Of a stretch of 64,000 nt of DNA, positions 25,937 through 35,431 are shown piece by piece. The translations under genes and the position numbers were made by a program. The stretch covers positions 62,001 through 126,000 of the forward strand of contig JAAEZH010000004.1 in NCBI GenBank assembly GCA_018222965.1, written 5' to 3'. How positions within the stretch are numbered: position 1 is the stretch's first letter; every line of letters starts with the position of its first letter. Below the pieces are notes generated by a model. The model made no database searches. It saw only the letters and a program-made list of their open reading frames with translations, and was not told the origin of the DNA. The DNA comes from Bacteroidota bacterium. GTDB lineage: Bacteria > Bacteroidota > Bacteroidia > Chitinophagales > Saprospiraceae.

Positions 25937-28789
25937 ATGAGTAAAAAGAAATCAAACGGAAGTCACCCCAACCCCAATGACGTCATTGAAGTTATTGGTG
26001 CACGGGTGCACAATCTGAAAGGCATAGACGTGCGCATTCCGCGCAACCATTTTGTGGTGGTAACAGGGATCAGTGGTAGTGGGAAATCATCGCTGGCCTT
26101 TGATACTATTTATGCCGAAGGCCAAAGAAGGTATATGGAAACATTTACCTCCTACGCCCGCCAGTTTATCGGCGAAATGGAACGTCCGGAGGTAGAGCAT
26201 ATCACCGGTCTCAGCCCGGTAATTTCCATCGAACAAAAAACGACCGGTCGCAATCCGCGATCCACTGTTGGAACGATCACAGAAGTGTATGACTTCCTGC
26301 GTCTCCTCTATGCCCGGATCGGCCGTGCCTACTCTTACCTCAGTGGCAAGGAGATGATTCGCTACAGCGAAGAGCAGATGATGGCCGAGATCGAAAAACG
26401 ATATTCCGGCAAGAAAGTACTCCTCCTGGCTCCCCTCATCCGCGGACGGAAAGGACACTATCGAGAGCTTTTTGAGCAGATGCGCAAACAGGGGTATGGG
26501 AAAGTTCGGGTAGATGGTGTCATCATCGATCTCGAACCTGCCCTGCAGGTAGACCGCTACAAAGTACACGATATTGAGCTGGTTGTTGACCGCCTCAAAG
26601 TAGATGCTGACAAACAGGAGCGACTGAATCGCTCTGTGCAAACCTGCCTCAAAATGGGCAATGGTTTGCTGTTTGTACAGGAGCACGATTCCGGAGATGT
26701 AAGGGCCTTTTCCAAGCATTTGATGGATGCAGAAAGTGGCCTTTCGTACGAAGAGCCATCTCCCAATGCATTTTCTTTCAACTCTCCTTACGGGGCTTGT
26801 CCGAAGTGCAACGGTCTTGGATTTATCAATCGGGTTGATCTCGATCTGGTTATTCCGGATTATACAAAGAGCATCAATGACGGCGGAATTGTACCGCTGG
26901 GTGAAGTTCGGCAAAACATCACCTTTGATCAGCTGCGTGCCATTGCCAGGAAATATCAATTCACCTTCGCTACGCCGGTCAATGAAATTCCGGAAGAAGC
27001 CCTCAAGGTGATTCTCCACGGAGGCGATGAGTCATTTCCGGTTAAGGCCCGCTATTCGCGTTCCGAAAACAGCTACAATCTGGCTTATGAAGGGCTGATA
27101 CATATGTTGGAGCGCTGGTACGAGACAACCTCATCAGAAGGTGTACGTCGCTGGGCAGAAGAATTTATGACCATCGACAAGTGCCCCGAATGCGAAGGCT
27201 ATCGATTGAAAAAAGAAAGCCTGCACTTTAAAGTGGCCGGAAAACACATTGGCGAACTGGGGGAGATGGACCTTTCTGCGCTTGGGGACTGGCTGGCTCC
27301 GGTAGAAGATCATCTGACATCCCGCGAGCGCAAGATCGGAAAGGAAGTGTTGAAGGAGATTCGCCTGCGTTTGCAATTCCTGCTACATGTCGGATTGGAT
27401 TATCTGTCGCTTAATCGTCCGGCGAGATCGCTTTCCGGCGGAGAGTCGCAGCGCATTCGTCTGGCTACGCAAATTGGATCACAATTAACCGGGATTACCT
27501 ACATTCTTGATGAGCCGAGTATTGGTTTGCATCAGCGTGATAATCAACGATTGATACAGGCGCTTAAGCAATTGGCGGAGATAGGAAATACCGTCCTGGT
27601 TGTCGAACACGATAAAGATATTATGCTGGCATCCGACTACCTGATCGATCTGGGACCGGGAGCGGGTAAGTTTGGTGGAGAGATAGTAGCAGAAGGGAAA
27701 CCGGAGCAATTTCTCAAAGAGCCGGGCATGACCGCCAGGTATCTTAAAAATGAGGAATCCATTCAAATTCCGGAGGAGCGGAGGGAAGGCAATGGGCATA
27801 GCTTGAAGTTATTTGGAGCTACGGGCAACAACCTCAAGACCGTAGATCTGGAAATTCCGCTGGGTACTTTTACCTGTGTGACCGGCGTATCCGGTAGCGG
27901 GAAATCCACCCTGGTGAATGAGACCCTTTATCCCATTCTGCGAAAGCATTTTTACAAGAGTCTGAAGAAACCGCTGGATTACGATTCCATCGAAGGGTTG
28001 GAGCATATTGATAAAGTGATTGAAATTGATCAATCCCCTATTGGGCGAACACCTCGTTCGAATCCGGCGACCTATACCGGAGTTTTTACGGATATTCGAA
28101 AAATATTTTCGGATTTGCCGGAGTCAAAAATTCGGGGGTATAAACCAGGGCGCTTCTCCTTCAATGTAAAAGGAGGCCGTTGTGAGGTGTGCCAGGGCTC
28201 CGGCAAGCGGGTTATCGAAATGAATTTTCTGCCCGATGTCCATATCGATTGCGAAAATTGCATGGGACGTCGTTACAACAGAGAAACGCTGGAGATCCTG
28301 TATAAAGGAAAGTCGATAAACGATGTGTTGAATCTGACAGTCGACGAAGCCGTGGAGTTTTTTGCACCGATCCCGAAGATCTTCCGCAAAATGAAGACCC
28401 TCAAAGATGTGGGGCTTGGCTATATTTCACTTGGTCAGCAGGCGACAACCCTTTCCGGGGGGGAAGCACAACGCGTTAAACTGGCGGAAGAGCTGGCTAA
28501 AAGAGATACAGGAAATACCTTCTACATTCTGGATGAGCCTACCACCGGATTGCATTTTCAGGATATTGAGCACTTGCTTGCTGTTTTGCAAAAACTGGTT
28601 GACAAAGGAAATACCATTGTTGTCATTGAGCACAATATGGATGTCATCAAAGTAGCCGATCACATAGTTGATATTGGGCCGGAAGGCGGAAAAAGAGGAG
28701 GCCAGATTGTTGCTTTCGGGACTCCGGAACAGATCGTCAAAGCTAAGGGAAGTCACACAGGCCGCTTCCTGAAACATGAATTGCAATAG
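25937..28789 (+). CDS. uvrA: UvrABC excinuclease subunit A
   Basis: Protein of 950 residues, normal for UvrA. Two ABC-type ATPase modules are present: Walker [11 protein letters not shown] (about 46) and [10 protein letters not shown] (about 652), and signature motifs [12 protein letters not shown] and [12 protein letters not shown]. Zinc-binding modules show CPKCNGLG with CPECEG, and CEVCQGSG with CENCMG. UvrA dimers find bulky DNA lesions and load UvrB for nucleotide excision repair in the cytoplasm. The start is supported by GAGGAGG just before the ATG, one of the few good ribosome-binding sites in the window, and by a TAnnTTTG box 58 bp upstream. Transcribed alone. Confidence 0.98.
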   Translation: MSKKKSNGSHPNPNDVIEVIGARVHNLKGIDVRIPRNHFVVVTGISGSGKSSLAFDTIYAEGQRRYMETFTSYARQFIGEMERPEVEHITGLSPVISIEQKTTGRNPRSTVGTITEVYDFLRLLYARIGRAYSYLSGKEMIRYSEEQMMAEIEKRYSGKKVLLLAPLIRGRKGHYRELFEQMRKQGYGKVRVDGVIIDLEPALQVDRYKVHDIELVVDRLKVDADKQERLNRSVQTCLKMGNGLLFVQEHDSGDVRAFSKHLMDAESGLSYEEPSPNAFSFNSPYGACPKCNGLGFINRVDLDLVIPDYTKSINDGGIVPLGEVRQNITFDQLRAIARKYQFTFATPVNEIPEEALKVILHGGDESFPVKARYSRSENSYNLAYEGLIHMLERWYETTSSEGVRRWAEEFMTIDKCPECEGYRLKKESLHFKVAGKHIGELGEMDLSALGDWLAPVEDHLTSRERKIGKEVLKEIRLRLQFLLHVGLDYLSLNRPARSLSGGESQRIRLATQIGSQLTGITYILDEPSIGLHQRDNQRLIQALKQLAEIGNTVLVVEHDKDIMLASDYLIDLGPGAGKFGGEIVAEGKPEQFLKEPGMTARYLKNEESIQIPEERREGNGHSLKLFGATGNNLKTVDLEIPLGTFTCVTGVSGSGKSTLVNETLYPILRKHFYKSLKKPLDYDSIEGLEHIDKVIEIDQSPIGRTPRSNPATYTGVFTDIRKIFSDLPESKIRGYKPGRFSFNVKGGRCEVCQGSGKRVIEMNFLPDVHIDCENCMGRRYNRETLEILYKGKSINDVLNLTVDEAVEFFAPIPKIFRKMKTLKDVGLGYISLGQQATTLSGGEAQRVKLAEELAKRDTGNTFYILDEPTTGLHFQDIEHLLAVLQKLVDKGNTIVVIEHNMDVIKVADHIVDIGPEGGKRGGQIVAFGTPEQIVKAKGSHTGRFLKHELQ

Positions 28790-28956
28790 TATTAGATGAA
28801 TTTCCCCTTTCGGGAATGACCGAACAAGGGGCACCGGTATTCGTTTGACTGATGCAGGTCATTCGGAATATTTAGGGGTTTTATGTAATTTTAAAAAAGT
28901 AATGCCTCAGATTTCCGTGAACTTCCCTTTTACCACATCTATATAACCCAAGCTCG

Positions 28957-30495
28957 ATGGGAAAACCCATAAGAAAATGGATTAATGCCGGGTTTCGCAT
29001 GTTTTACAAACAGCGGATGCAACGGATCGAACGCATGCTTCAGCATCCGCATGAAGCACAGCAGGCGGTTTGGCAGAGCCTTATGGTGTCGGCACGAAAC
29101 ACGGAATGGGGAAAAAAGTACGATTATAGAAGTCTTCGGAATACAGAAGATTATGCCAAAAGAGTGCCGGTTCAGGAGTACGAAACCCTGAAGCCTTATA
29201 TCGAACGAATGATGTATGGGGAGCGTCATATTTTGTGGCCGGGCCGTATTCGTTGGTTCTCCAAGTCTTCCGGAACTACCGCAGATAAGAGTAAATACAT
29301 TCCAGTCAGTAAGCAGAACCTCCGCGATTGCCATATTCAGGGTACCTGGGATACGATGACCTGTTTTTACGATCAACGTCCGGATGCCCGGCAGTTTGAG
29401 GGAAAGAGTCTTATTATGGGGGGCAGTTTAAGCCCTTTCGAAGGCAATCCCAGGTCGATGCGCGGAGATGTTTCTGCCATTATGACCCACAATATGCCCT
29501 GGGTTGCCCGCCCGTTTTTTACGCCTGATTTTGAAACGGCTTTAATGTCAGATTTTGAACAGAAGATGGATCGCATGTCGCGGATTGTCGCTGCTGAAAA
29601 AGATCTGGTAACGGTAGGTGGCGTACCAACCTGGACGGTGGTCTTATTCCGTAAAGTACAGGAGTTGACGGGTAAGGATAATTTGCTGGAAGTATGGCCT
29701 AATTTGCAGGCTTATATTCACGGAGGGGTAAGTTTCACGCCATACAGGGAACAGTTTAAGCGCTTACTGCCCAGCGACAAAGTCTCTTACCAGGAAATTT
29801 ACAATGCTTCGGAGGGATATTTTGCCCTTCAGGATGACTTTAGCAAGCGGGAAATGATGTTGCTGGTAGATAATGGCGTGTTTTACGAGTTTATCCCAAT
29901 GGATGAATGGGGGCGTCAAAATCCGCAGGCAGTTCCACTTTGGGACGTTGAGCCGGGCAGAGACTATGCCATGTTGATTAGCACCAATTCGGGGCTGTGG
30001 CGGTATAAACTTGGAGATACGGTTTCTTTTACTTCCGTTCGCCCGTATAGAATTAAGATCACAGGCCGGACCAAGCAATTTATCAATGCCTTTGGGGAGG
30101 AGGTGATGGTTACCAATACCGACAAGGCCCTGGCAATTACCTGCAGGGAGATGCCAGCCGAGGTCAACGAATATACGGTAGCTCCGGTCTATTTTCGACA
30201 TGGAGCCAAAGGCGGCCACCAATGGTTGGTTGAATTTATAAAAGAACCTGCTGATCTGGCTGCTTTCGAAATGCTGCTCGACCGCAATTTGCAGCGCATC
30301 AATTCAGACTACGAAGCCAAGCGTTATAAAGATATGGCCCTGGGGCGGCTCCGGATCAAAACTTTGCCAACAGGCACTTTTGTGGATTGGCTGAAGTCTA
30401 AAGGAAAGTTTGGTGGGCAGCATAAAGTGCCGCGTTTGGCAAATCACCGAGATTATGTAGATGACATCCTCCGTTTTTTGGAGGAAGTTGTGTAG
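28957..30495 (+). CDS. GH3 auxin-responsive-promoter family protein (acyl-adenylase-like)
   Basis: Protein of 512 residues, full length for bacterial GH3 proteins. Recognisable pieces are WFSKSSGTTADKSKYIPVS (about 98-116; the P-loop-like ATP motif), YNASEGYFALQ (about 283-293), and LWRYKLGDTVSFTS with ITGRTKQFINAFGEEV, the adenylate-forming hinge. Plant GH3 enzymes join amino acids to acyl acids after adenylation. The bacterial substrates are unknown; acyl-amino-acid lipid formation is one idea. It follows uvrA by 167 bp and precedes a small conserved hypothetical gene by 31 bp. Confidence 0.92.
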   Translation: MGKPIRKWINAGFRMFYKQRMQRIERMLQHPHEAQQAVWQSLMVSARNTEWGKKYDYRSLRNTEDYAKRVPVQEYETLKPYIERMMYGERHILWPGRIRWFSKSSGTTADKSKYIPVSKQNLRDCHIQGTWDTMTCFYDQRPDARQFEGKSLIMGGSLSPFEGNPRSMRGDVSAIMTHNMPWVARPFFTPDFETALMSDFEQKMDRMSRIVAAEKDLVTVGGVPTWTVVLFRKVQELTGKDNLLEVWPNLQAYIHGGVSFTPYREQFKRLLPSDKVSYQEIYNASEGYFALQDDFSKREMMLLVDNGVFYEFIPMDEWGRQNPQAVPLWDVEPGRDYAMLISTNSGLWRYKLGDTVSFTSVRPYRIKITGRTKQFINAFGEEVMVTNTDKALAITCREMPAEVNEYTVAPVYFRHGAKGGHQWLVEFIKEPADLAAFEMLLDRNLQRINSDYEAKRYKDMALGRLRIKTLPTGTFVDWLKSKGKFGGQHKVPRLANHRDYVDDILRFLEEVV

Positions 30496-30526
30496 TCTTT
30501 TTACCGTTTATTTCCCATCCGGGAGA

Positions 30527-30871
30527 ATGAGTATCCACATGAAGTTTGATCAACAGAGTACAGAAATAATTTTGCGCAATTTTGAGATGGAAGCTCCCGG
30601 GGAACCTCTTTCTGAAGAGGAGATCTTTGAGCTGCTTTCCAATCGGATCGCCTATATGATCGAACACAAAATCGATTTTCTGTTAAGCCTGCTCTATCGC
30701 ATGGATGTGCTGGAGCACAAGATCAATTTTGCGTTGTCTCCCAACTGCCCCGAACCCGCCAACATAGCGCTTGCAAAGCTTGTCATGGAGCGGCAGCGAG
30801 CACGTATTTCCACCAAAGAAAATATCGATGTTTCAGACATAGAAGGGCTGGAGGATGAGTTGAAGTGGTGA
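30527..30871 (+). CDS. Small conserved hypothetical protein
   Basis: Start at ATG 30527 (MSIHMKFDQQST), since the upstream extension overlaps the GH3 gene and looks non-native. The 114-residue product is soluble and helical: EEEIFELLSNRIAYMIEHKIDFLLSLLYRMDVLEHKINFALSP, then a helix of basic residues (KLVMERQRARIST) and an acidic end (VSDIEGLEDELKW). I recognise no named domain; the pattern suggests a short all-alpha protein common in Bacteroidota. It follows the GH3 gene by 31 bp and is probably in the same transcript. Confidence 0.75.
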   Translation: MSIHMKFDQQSTEIILRNFEMEAPGEPLSEEEIFELLSNRIAYMIEHKIDFLLSLLYRMDVLEHKINFALSPNCPEPANIALAKLVMERQRARISTKENIDVSDIEGLEDELKW

Positions 30872-30890
30872 AATTTCGACCTGACAGGTC

Positions 30891-30925
30891 AAAAAAAAAA
30901 CCGCCCGAAGCAATGCTCCAGGCGG
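30891..30925 (-). terminator. Terminator of the minus-strand gene 30999-31841
   Basis: Read on the minus strand: CCGCCTGGAGC-ATT-GCTTCGGGCGG, an 11-bp stem with two wobble pairs, then ten T. On the plus strand a second small hairpin (GACCTG-A-CAGGTC, 30878-30890) precedes it, just after the stop at 30871. Confidence 0.88.
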
Positions 30926-30998
30926 CTTATATCATTTTTCAATCTATGTTACGTAAGCTTCTTTTGTTAAATTCATCTGATGTGCTTTTCAGCCAACA

Positions 30999-31841
30999 TC
31001 ATTTAATAAAGGATACCGTATTCAGGTCTGAGCAGAAAAAGGCTGCAAAGTCATCCGTATCGGATTCCAGTGTTTGTTCCAGTACCAGCTCGCCGTACTC
31101 CAGGTATTTGATCCGTGCCACATGATGGCTGAAATTGCCATCGTCTTGTTGTACATGGAATACCACATACTGTCCTTCCTCAAATATTTCGTAATAACCC
31201 GTTTCTTCCATCTGGACCAGGTGGCTGCCAAAGCTGCGCACGAAAGTTCCGTCGCTGTTGAAGCGGTACTTCAGGTACGCACCTTCAATTGGCTCAAAAG
31301 TGCCACACTCCTCAAAACTGTTGGTTAAACGGTAAGGGTAGGTTGCATTTTCCCAAACTCCCAAAAGCCGATTATTGATCTGCTTCTGTTGTTCGGAAGG
31401 GGCATCCACATTGTAAGTAAGACTTATCTGGTCAATGCTTACCGGGTCTACCAACACCATACCCTGACAGGTAGGAAGTGTCTGGTAGAGGTATTCATGC
31501 TGAAAGTCATTAGTGGTCAGTACCAGGAATGCCTGGTTGTTGTACTCTTCCACACGCCACATATAAGAATCATATTGTGGTTCGCCTGTGCTTTCAGCGC
31601 GCACAATTTCAAGCAGTCCGTGGTTGCGGAAACGATAGACAGTGGTTTTTTCGGGGCTTGCGCCGAATGTCCACACGCCACTCAGTAGATCATTTTCTAC
31701 TTTGAGCGCGTTGCTCAATTCGAACATGTCGTAAATTTTGGCTTCGCGACAGTCGGTGTCGCTGGTTTCAGCCATGAATGATCCGGCCTGCAAACTGAGG
31801 CCGATAAGCATAAACAGTACAGTCGGGATGATCGCTTTCAT
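30999..31841 (-). CDS. Exported protein with two lipocalin-like halves
   Basis: Protein of 280 residues with signal peptide MKAIIPTVLFMLIGLSLQAGS. Two parts share a layout: LSGVWTFGASPEKTTVYRFRN (about 53-73) with VEEYNNQAFLVL, and LLGVWENATYPYRL (about 165-178) with YLKYRFNSDGTFVRSFG and FEEGQYVVFHV. Each has the 'L.G.W...' opening and the 'Y.F..dGt...' and 'Y.i.....l.v' strands of lipocalin-like domains. I infer an internal duplication of an eight-strand barrel. Four Cys may form disulphides. Ligand and role are unknown. Followed by a strong terminator; the upstream 333 bp holds no gene. Confidence 0.78.
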   Translation of the reverse strand: MKAIIPTVLFMLIGLSLQAGSFMAETSDTDCREAKIYDMFELSNALKVENDLLSGVWTFGASPEKTTVYRFRNHGLLEIVRAESTGEPQYDSYMWRVEEYNNQAFLVLTTNDFQHEYLYQTLPTCQGMVLVDPVSIDQISLTYNVDAPSEQQKQINNRLLGVWENATYPYRLTNSFEECGTFEPIEGAYLKYRFNSDGTFVRSFGSHLVQMEETGYYEIFEEGQYVVFHVQQDDGNFSHHVARIKYLEYGELVLEQTLESDTDDFAAFFCSDLNTVSFIK

Positions 31842-32174
31842 TATCGGGTGATTTTTAACATTTTCCGGATTTTTACAACCCGGGTAAAGGCATACATTGC
31901 CTTTGTTTGGTTTGGGTGATTTACTACTACTACAGACAGAATTAAATTTTTTGGGTTGCCTGAGATTTTGATTTCTCGATGAGTGATCCTTTTTCGTCGA
32001 CGAAGGTATTCAGCGAGTTATTGATTTATAGGGCAGACGGTCAGATTTCACAGAATGTTACAGTTTTCTTAAAGTATTTTTAACGCATTGGAGGCGGTAA
32101 ATCTCAAAGGAAGTTGTCAACGGCTTTCGTCGCGCAGATAATCCCTATTTTGCATTCCCAGCTTAAGAGGTAAT
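31842..32174. other. Gene-free interval between divergent genes
   Basis: 333 bp upstream of both the lipocalin-like gene (minus) and recO (plus). It has a small hairpin AAAGGCA-TACAT-TGCCTTT at about 31885 and a near-match to the -7 box, CTATTTTGC, about 20 bp before the recO ATG. I see no coding frame or larger repeat. Confidence 0.6.
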
Positions 32175-32903
32175 ATGATTATAAAGACAAGAGGCATTGT
32201 TTTTCGGCATCAGCGCTACGGGGAAACCAGCGTGATTACCGATATATATACGGAGGAAAAAGGGCTGCAGTCTTATATTATTAGTGGCGTCCGTAAAAAG
32301 CGATCACGGGTGTCTTCCAGTCTCTTGCAACTCATGTCTCTGGTCGATCTGGTAGCCTATTTTAGGGAAGACCGACAGAAACTTAATCGGATTAAGGAAA
32401 TTCGTCCGGCAGTGACTTATCAGTCGATCCCCTTTGACCTGATCAAAGGAACAGTTGGTATGTTTATGATTGAGGTTGCCCGAAAATCGATCATGGAAGA
32501 AGAGTCCAATACCAAGCTTTTTGAGTTTCTCTTTACGGCTTTTAAAGATCTGGACGATACGAAAAACTCCGTAGCCAATTACCACCTTGGATTTCTATTG
32601 GAATTAACTGCTTACCTCGGGTTTATGCCAGCCGGAGATCCCGATAACGATGGGGCTTATTTTGATTTGCGGGAAGGCTCCTTCGAACCCCAAAAGCCGG
32701 AATATCCCGAATTCATGGAGGAGAAGCAGGGCCTTAAGTTTTATGAATTGCTGGCGGGCGGGTATAAAAACAGCCATGCTGTAAAATTAGATCGATTAGA
32801 ACGTCGCCAGATGCTGCGTAAGATTATCGACTATTACCGACTACACATTGAGCATTTTCCGGAAATCAAATCCATGCAAATATTGGAAGAGGTGCTATCC
32901 TAG
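32175..32903 (+). CDS. recO: DNA repair protein RecO
   Basis: Protein of 242 residues, the usual RecO size. The OB-fold domain opens with MIIKTRGIVFRHQRYGETS and continues with YTEEKGLQSYIISGVRKKRSR, and the helical C-terminal domain contains YHLGFLLELTAYLGFMPAG. The zinc-binding cysteines of many RecOs are missing, as often seen in Bacteroidota. RecO works with RecR (and RecF) to load RecA on single-stranded DNA at gaps. The gene is transcribed away from the preceding minus-strand gene and is convergent with the HD-like gene at 32940. Confidence 0.93.
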   Translation: MIIKTRGIVFRHQRYGETSVITDIYTEEKGLQSYIISGVRKKRSRVSSSLLQLMSLVDLVAYFREDRQKLNRIKEIRPAVTYQSIPFDLIKGTVGMFMIEVARKSIMEEESNTKLFEFLFTAFKDLDDTKNSVANYHLGFLLELTAYLGFMPAGDPDNDGAYFDLREGSFEPQKPEYPEFMEEKQGLKFYELLAGGYKNSHAVKLDRLERRQMLRKIIDYYRLHIEHFPEIKSMQILEEVLS

Positions 32904-32939
32904 AAGTACCGAAATACCTGTCAAAGAAAAGGAAAGTAT

Positions 32940-33629
32940 TTATCCCTGAGAGGAGTTTCTCTTTGTATTTTGGCTTTCGCCGAAAGGCAATATAAGCTCA
33001 ACACCCTGATCTTTTACTACCCGCGTAAACCACTCCAACGGGCTTTGCAGTTTGTCGCCGGTCATGGTGTCACAACGGAAAAAGTAATAGTACATGTCCA
33101 GCATGTCATCCATCAGGTTGAGGAGGTTTTGAAGCTGTTTGTGTGCTTTTTCTTCCTGCTTCCGCAGAAATAGTCGCCGCCAGATATAAAAAGCTTCATC
33201 GTGCCATTCCAGGATAGTCAATACAACCTTATCGTCTGTATAGGCATCCATAAACTGTCGGGCCAGAACGGCGTGATGGCGTGACCAGTCTCTGGGATAA
33301 ACCTTTGGCTCTTTGAATTTGAAAGTATCGTGTGCGAAAGCAATGAGGCGCAACTGTTGTCTTTGGTGAGCGGGAAGTTTTAAGCGATCGACATTGTCCA
33401 GCACCTCCCGTACATGCAGGGCAACCATGCCTTCCGGATGGCCAAAACGAGGCTCACCCCACATCAGTCCTTCCCGAAAGGGGGCTGTGTGCAGGAGTTT
33501 TTTCTCGAGATCATTTTCGGGCAAAAGCAGCTCTTGTAGCTCACTTGCCGCGGAAATGGAATGCTTCATCCAGGCTGGTTTCTTAGTCCGTATTAAGGGA
33601 GGGATACGCCCGCTGTTTACAATTGCCAT
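32940..33629 (-). CDS. HD-domain-like phosphohydrolase
   Basis: Protein of 229 residues, cytoplasmic. HD-superfamily features: HPEGMVALHVREVLDNVD (about 64-81, first His), RLIAFAHDTFKF with the His-Asp pair (about 99-100), then HHAVLARQFM and ILEWHDEAFYIW with further His/Asp ligands. That is a full set of metal ligands for a nucleotidase- or phosphodiesterase-type HD enzyme. The substrate is unknown. The last codons of the gene (LPFGESQN) are made by a full copy of the iterated palindrome. A short palindrome lies 38 bp upstream of its ATG. Confidence 0.82.
   Translation of the reverse strand: MAIVNSGRIPPLIRTKKPAWMKHSISAASELQELLLPENDLEKKLLHTAPFREGLMWGEPRFGHPEGMVALHVREVLDNVDRLKLPAHQRQQLRLIAFAHDTFKFKEPKVYPRDWSRHHAVLARQFMDAYTDDKVVLTILEWHDEAFYIWRRLFLRKQEEKAHKQLQNLLNLMDDMLDMYYYFFRCDTMTGDKLQSPLEWFTRVVKDQGVELILPFGESQNTKRNSSQG
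32970..32990. repeat. Iterated near-palindrome, full copy (at the end of the HD-like gene)
   Basis: TGGCTTTCGCCGAAAGGCAA preceded by T, the same 21-mer as at 24249 and, in complement, at 3620. On the coding minus strand it reads LPFGESQ, a different peptide from the LAFAERQ made by the copy at 24249, so the DNA rather than the peptide is conserved. Confidence 0.8.
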
Positions 33630-33666
33630 AGTGTATCGGTTTCCCGGGGTGAAGAAGCTTGTCGCG

Positions 33667-33681
33667 TTAACGATTCGTTAA
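33667..33681. promoter_or_regulatory. Short palindrome upstream of the HD-like gene
   Basis: TTAACGA-T-TCGTTAA: 7-bp perfect arms, 38 bp upstream of the minus-strand ATG at 33629. Operator-like; binding protein unknown. Confidence 0.35.
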
Positions 33682-33883
33682 ACAGAATTCAAATGAAAAA
33701 CACTGTCTCATTAAAGGCGTTTTTCAAATTGTGATTCGGCCACAAATAGACGTTCACCAATATAACGATTGAAACTGTCAACTTGTGTATTCGGCCGGAA
33801 GGATTCTCCAAAAGAGGAAGTTTCTCCCTGCTTGTGAAAACAACAATGCTTTCAAAAACTTGGTTTCATGCTTTACACATATA

Positions 33884-34043
33884 GAAGTTGTTTAATAATG
33901 GCTGCTGAGATTCTGAGAATTGAATTTTCATTCCAGTTGAGGCTTTTTTAGAGCCGCATAGCAGCGCTACGGGGCGAAAAAAAGTAAAAAGTGGGATGAA
34001 AAGGCTTTTTCAGGAGCCAGTGAGCTGTTTTTAAACAACTTCA
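33884..34043. mobile_element. MITE-like element, long copy (160 bp)
   Basis: The same element as at 1462-1559 in opposite orientation. Inverted-repeat ends begin GAAGTTGTTTAATAATGGCT; flanking TA at 33882-33883 and 34044-34045. It has 62 bp not present in the short copy, bounded by the direct repeat AAAAAGCC. It is non-coding and lies between the HD-like gene and the HtrA gene. It fills much of a 470-bp interval; the remainder (33630-33880) shows only a repeated ATTCGGCC and the 33667 palindrome. Confidence 0.82.
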
Positions 34044-34099
34044 TATACAATAAGTAGTCAAATAGTTACTTGTTCAGGGTTTATTAAAAAAATGAAACG

Positions 34100-35257
34100 A
34101 TGCAAAAAATCTTATCACTTGTTGCCGCCGGAGCTGTTGGCGGCGTTCTCGCTTTAAGTTTTTACACATTCTTTGCACCATCGGCTGCAACGGTTCACCA
34201 GCCAGCCGTTGAAAAGGTACAGCAAAAAGTTAATCAGGCCCCTTCGTATGGCGGTGTGCCGGCCAACTTTAGGGAAGCGGCATCCAGATCCATGCCTGCA
34301 GTCGTACATATATCTGCAAGGGAGATTCAGGAAACAACCTATCAGGAGGAAGATCCGCTATCAGATAGTCCTTTCCGTTTTTTCTTTGGCGATGACTTTC
34401 CAGGATTTGGCGGAGCTCCTTTCGGACCTAAGATGGGAACCGGTTCTGGTGTGATCTATACGGATGACGGTTATATTGTAACCAATAATCATGTTGTGGA
34501 ATTTGCTGATGAGGTAGAGGTTACGCTTTATGATAACCGCAAGTTTATGGCGACAGTGGTTGGCACCTATCCCAAATCTGATCTGGCTGTCTTAAAGATC
34601 GAAGCGGCAGAACTGCCTACCCTCGAACTGGCAGACAGCGATAATGCTCAAATTGGTGATTGGGTTTTGGCTGTTGGTAACCCGCTCAATTTAACCTCCA
34701 CGGTTACAGCGGGGATCATCAGTGCGAAAGGTAGAGATATAAATATCATTGAAGGCCGGGACGCGATTGAATCATTTATTCAAACAGATGCAGCTGTTAA
34801 TCCTGGTAATAGCGGAGGAGCCTTGGTCGATGAGAAAGGGCGTTTGCTCGGAATTAATACGGCAATCTCCACAAATACCGGTTTCTTTCAGGGGTATTCA
34901 TTTGCGATCCCTGTCAATGTGATGAAAAAGATCGTTGACGATATCATTGAGACCGGCTCCTTTCAAAGAGCTTATCTCGGTGTGGGCATTGCACAATTGG
35001 ACAATGATTACGCTATGGAACTGGGCGTAAACTTCAACCAGGGAGTTGTAATCGTAAACCTGGAAGATGGTGGTTCGGCTCAATATGCCGGATTGTTGCC
35101 ACAGGATATTATTGTTGCGGTAGATGGTCGCCAGATCGCAACGGTACCTCAATTACAGGAAGTGATCGGCCGAGCCCGGGTAGGCGATGAGATCGTTATT
35201 ACCGTCAATAGGGATGGTGAAGAAAGAGATATTCCGGTTTATTTGAAAGCTGGATGA
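34100..35257 (+). CDS. HtrA/Deg-family serine protease, one PDZ domain
   Basis: Protein of 385 residues. An N-terminal hydrophobic segment (5-25) acts as signal anchor or signal peptide, followed by a trypsin-like domain with His131 (TNNHVV), Asp161 (KSDLAVLKI) and Ser238 (NPGNSGGA), and one C-terminal PDZ domain (about 285-375: AYLGVGIAQLDNDYAMELG ... VDGRQIATVPQLQEVI). It degrades or refolds misfolded proteins in the periplasm. With one PDZ domain the layout resembles DegS more than DegP, though the linker with Phe/Gly-rich loop (FRFFFGDDFPGFGG) is DegP/DegQ-like. A terminator follows at 35375. Confidence 0.94.
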   Translation: MQKILSLVAAGAVGGVLALSFYTFFAPSAATVHQPAVEKVQQKVNQAPSYGGVPANFREAASRSMPAVVHISAREIQETTYQEEDPLSDSPFRFFFGDDFPGFGGAPFGPKMGTGSGVIYTDDGYIVTNNHVVEFADEVEVTLYDNRKFMATVVGTYPKSDLAVLKIEAAELPTLELADSDNAQIGDWVLAVGNPLNLTSTVTAGIISAKGRDINIIEGRDAIESFIQTDAAVNPGNSGGALVDEKGRLLGINTAISTNTGFFQGYSFAIPVNVMKKIVDDIIETGSFQRAYLGVGIAQLDNDYAMELGVNFNQGVVIVNLEDGGSAQYAGLLPQDIIVAVDGRQIATVPQLQEVIGRARVGDEIVITVNRDGEERDIPVYLKAG

Positions 35258-35259
35258 CA

Positions 35260-35294
35260 AGCTACTGGCTGTTAAGATATTATTAACAGTAGCT
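35260..35294. repeat. Imperfect inverted repeat after the HtrA gene
   Basis: AGCTACTG-gctg-TTAA and TTAA-CAGTAGCT pair over 12 bp with a 4-nt bulge, starting 3 bp after the stop. It may stabilise the mRNA 3' end ahead of the main terminator. Confidence 0.45.
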
Positions 35295-35374
35295 GGGCAA
35301 CAAATAAGAGGAGAAACTGGTTTTTCTTCTTGGTAAAAGACTTGTTTAAAGTTGGTTTTTCGTTTTGTTTTGAT

Positions 35375-35409
35375 ACGCCTGTCTTGCGAATGCGAGTCAG
35401 GCGTTTTTT
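35375..35409 (+). terminator. Rho-independent terminator after the HtrA gene
   Basis: Stem ACGCCTG / CAGGCGT with an inner CTTGC / GCGAG stem, then TTTTTT. It lies 23 bp before the chosen comF start, which argues against the longer comF start at 35330. Confidence 0.88.
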
Positions 35410-35431
35410 CTTGTGGTCAAAATGGTCGAAT

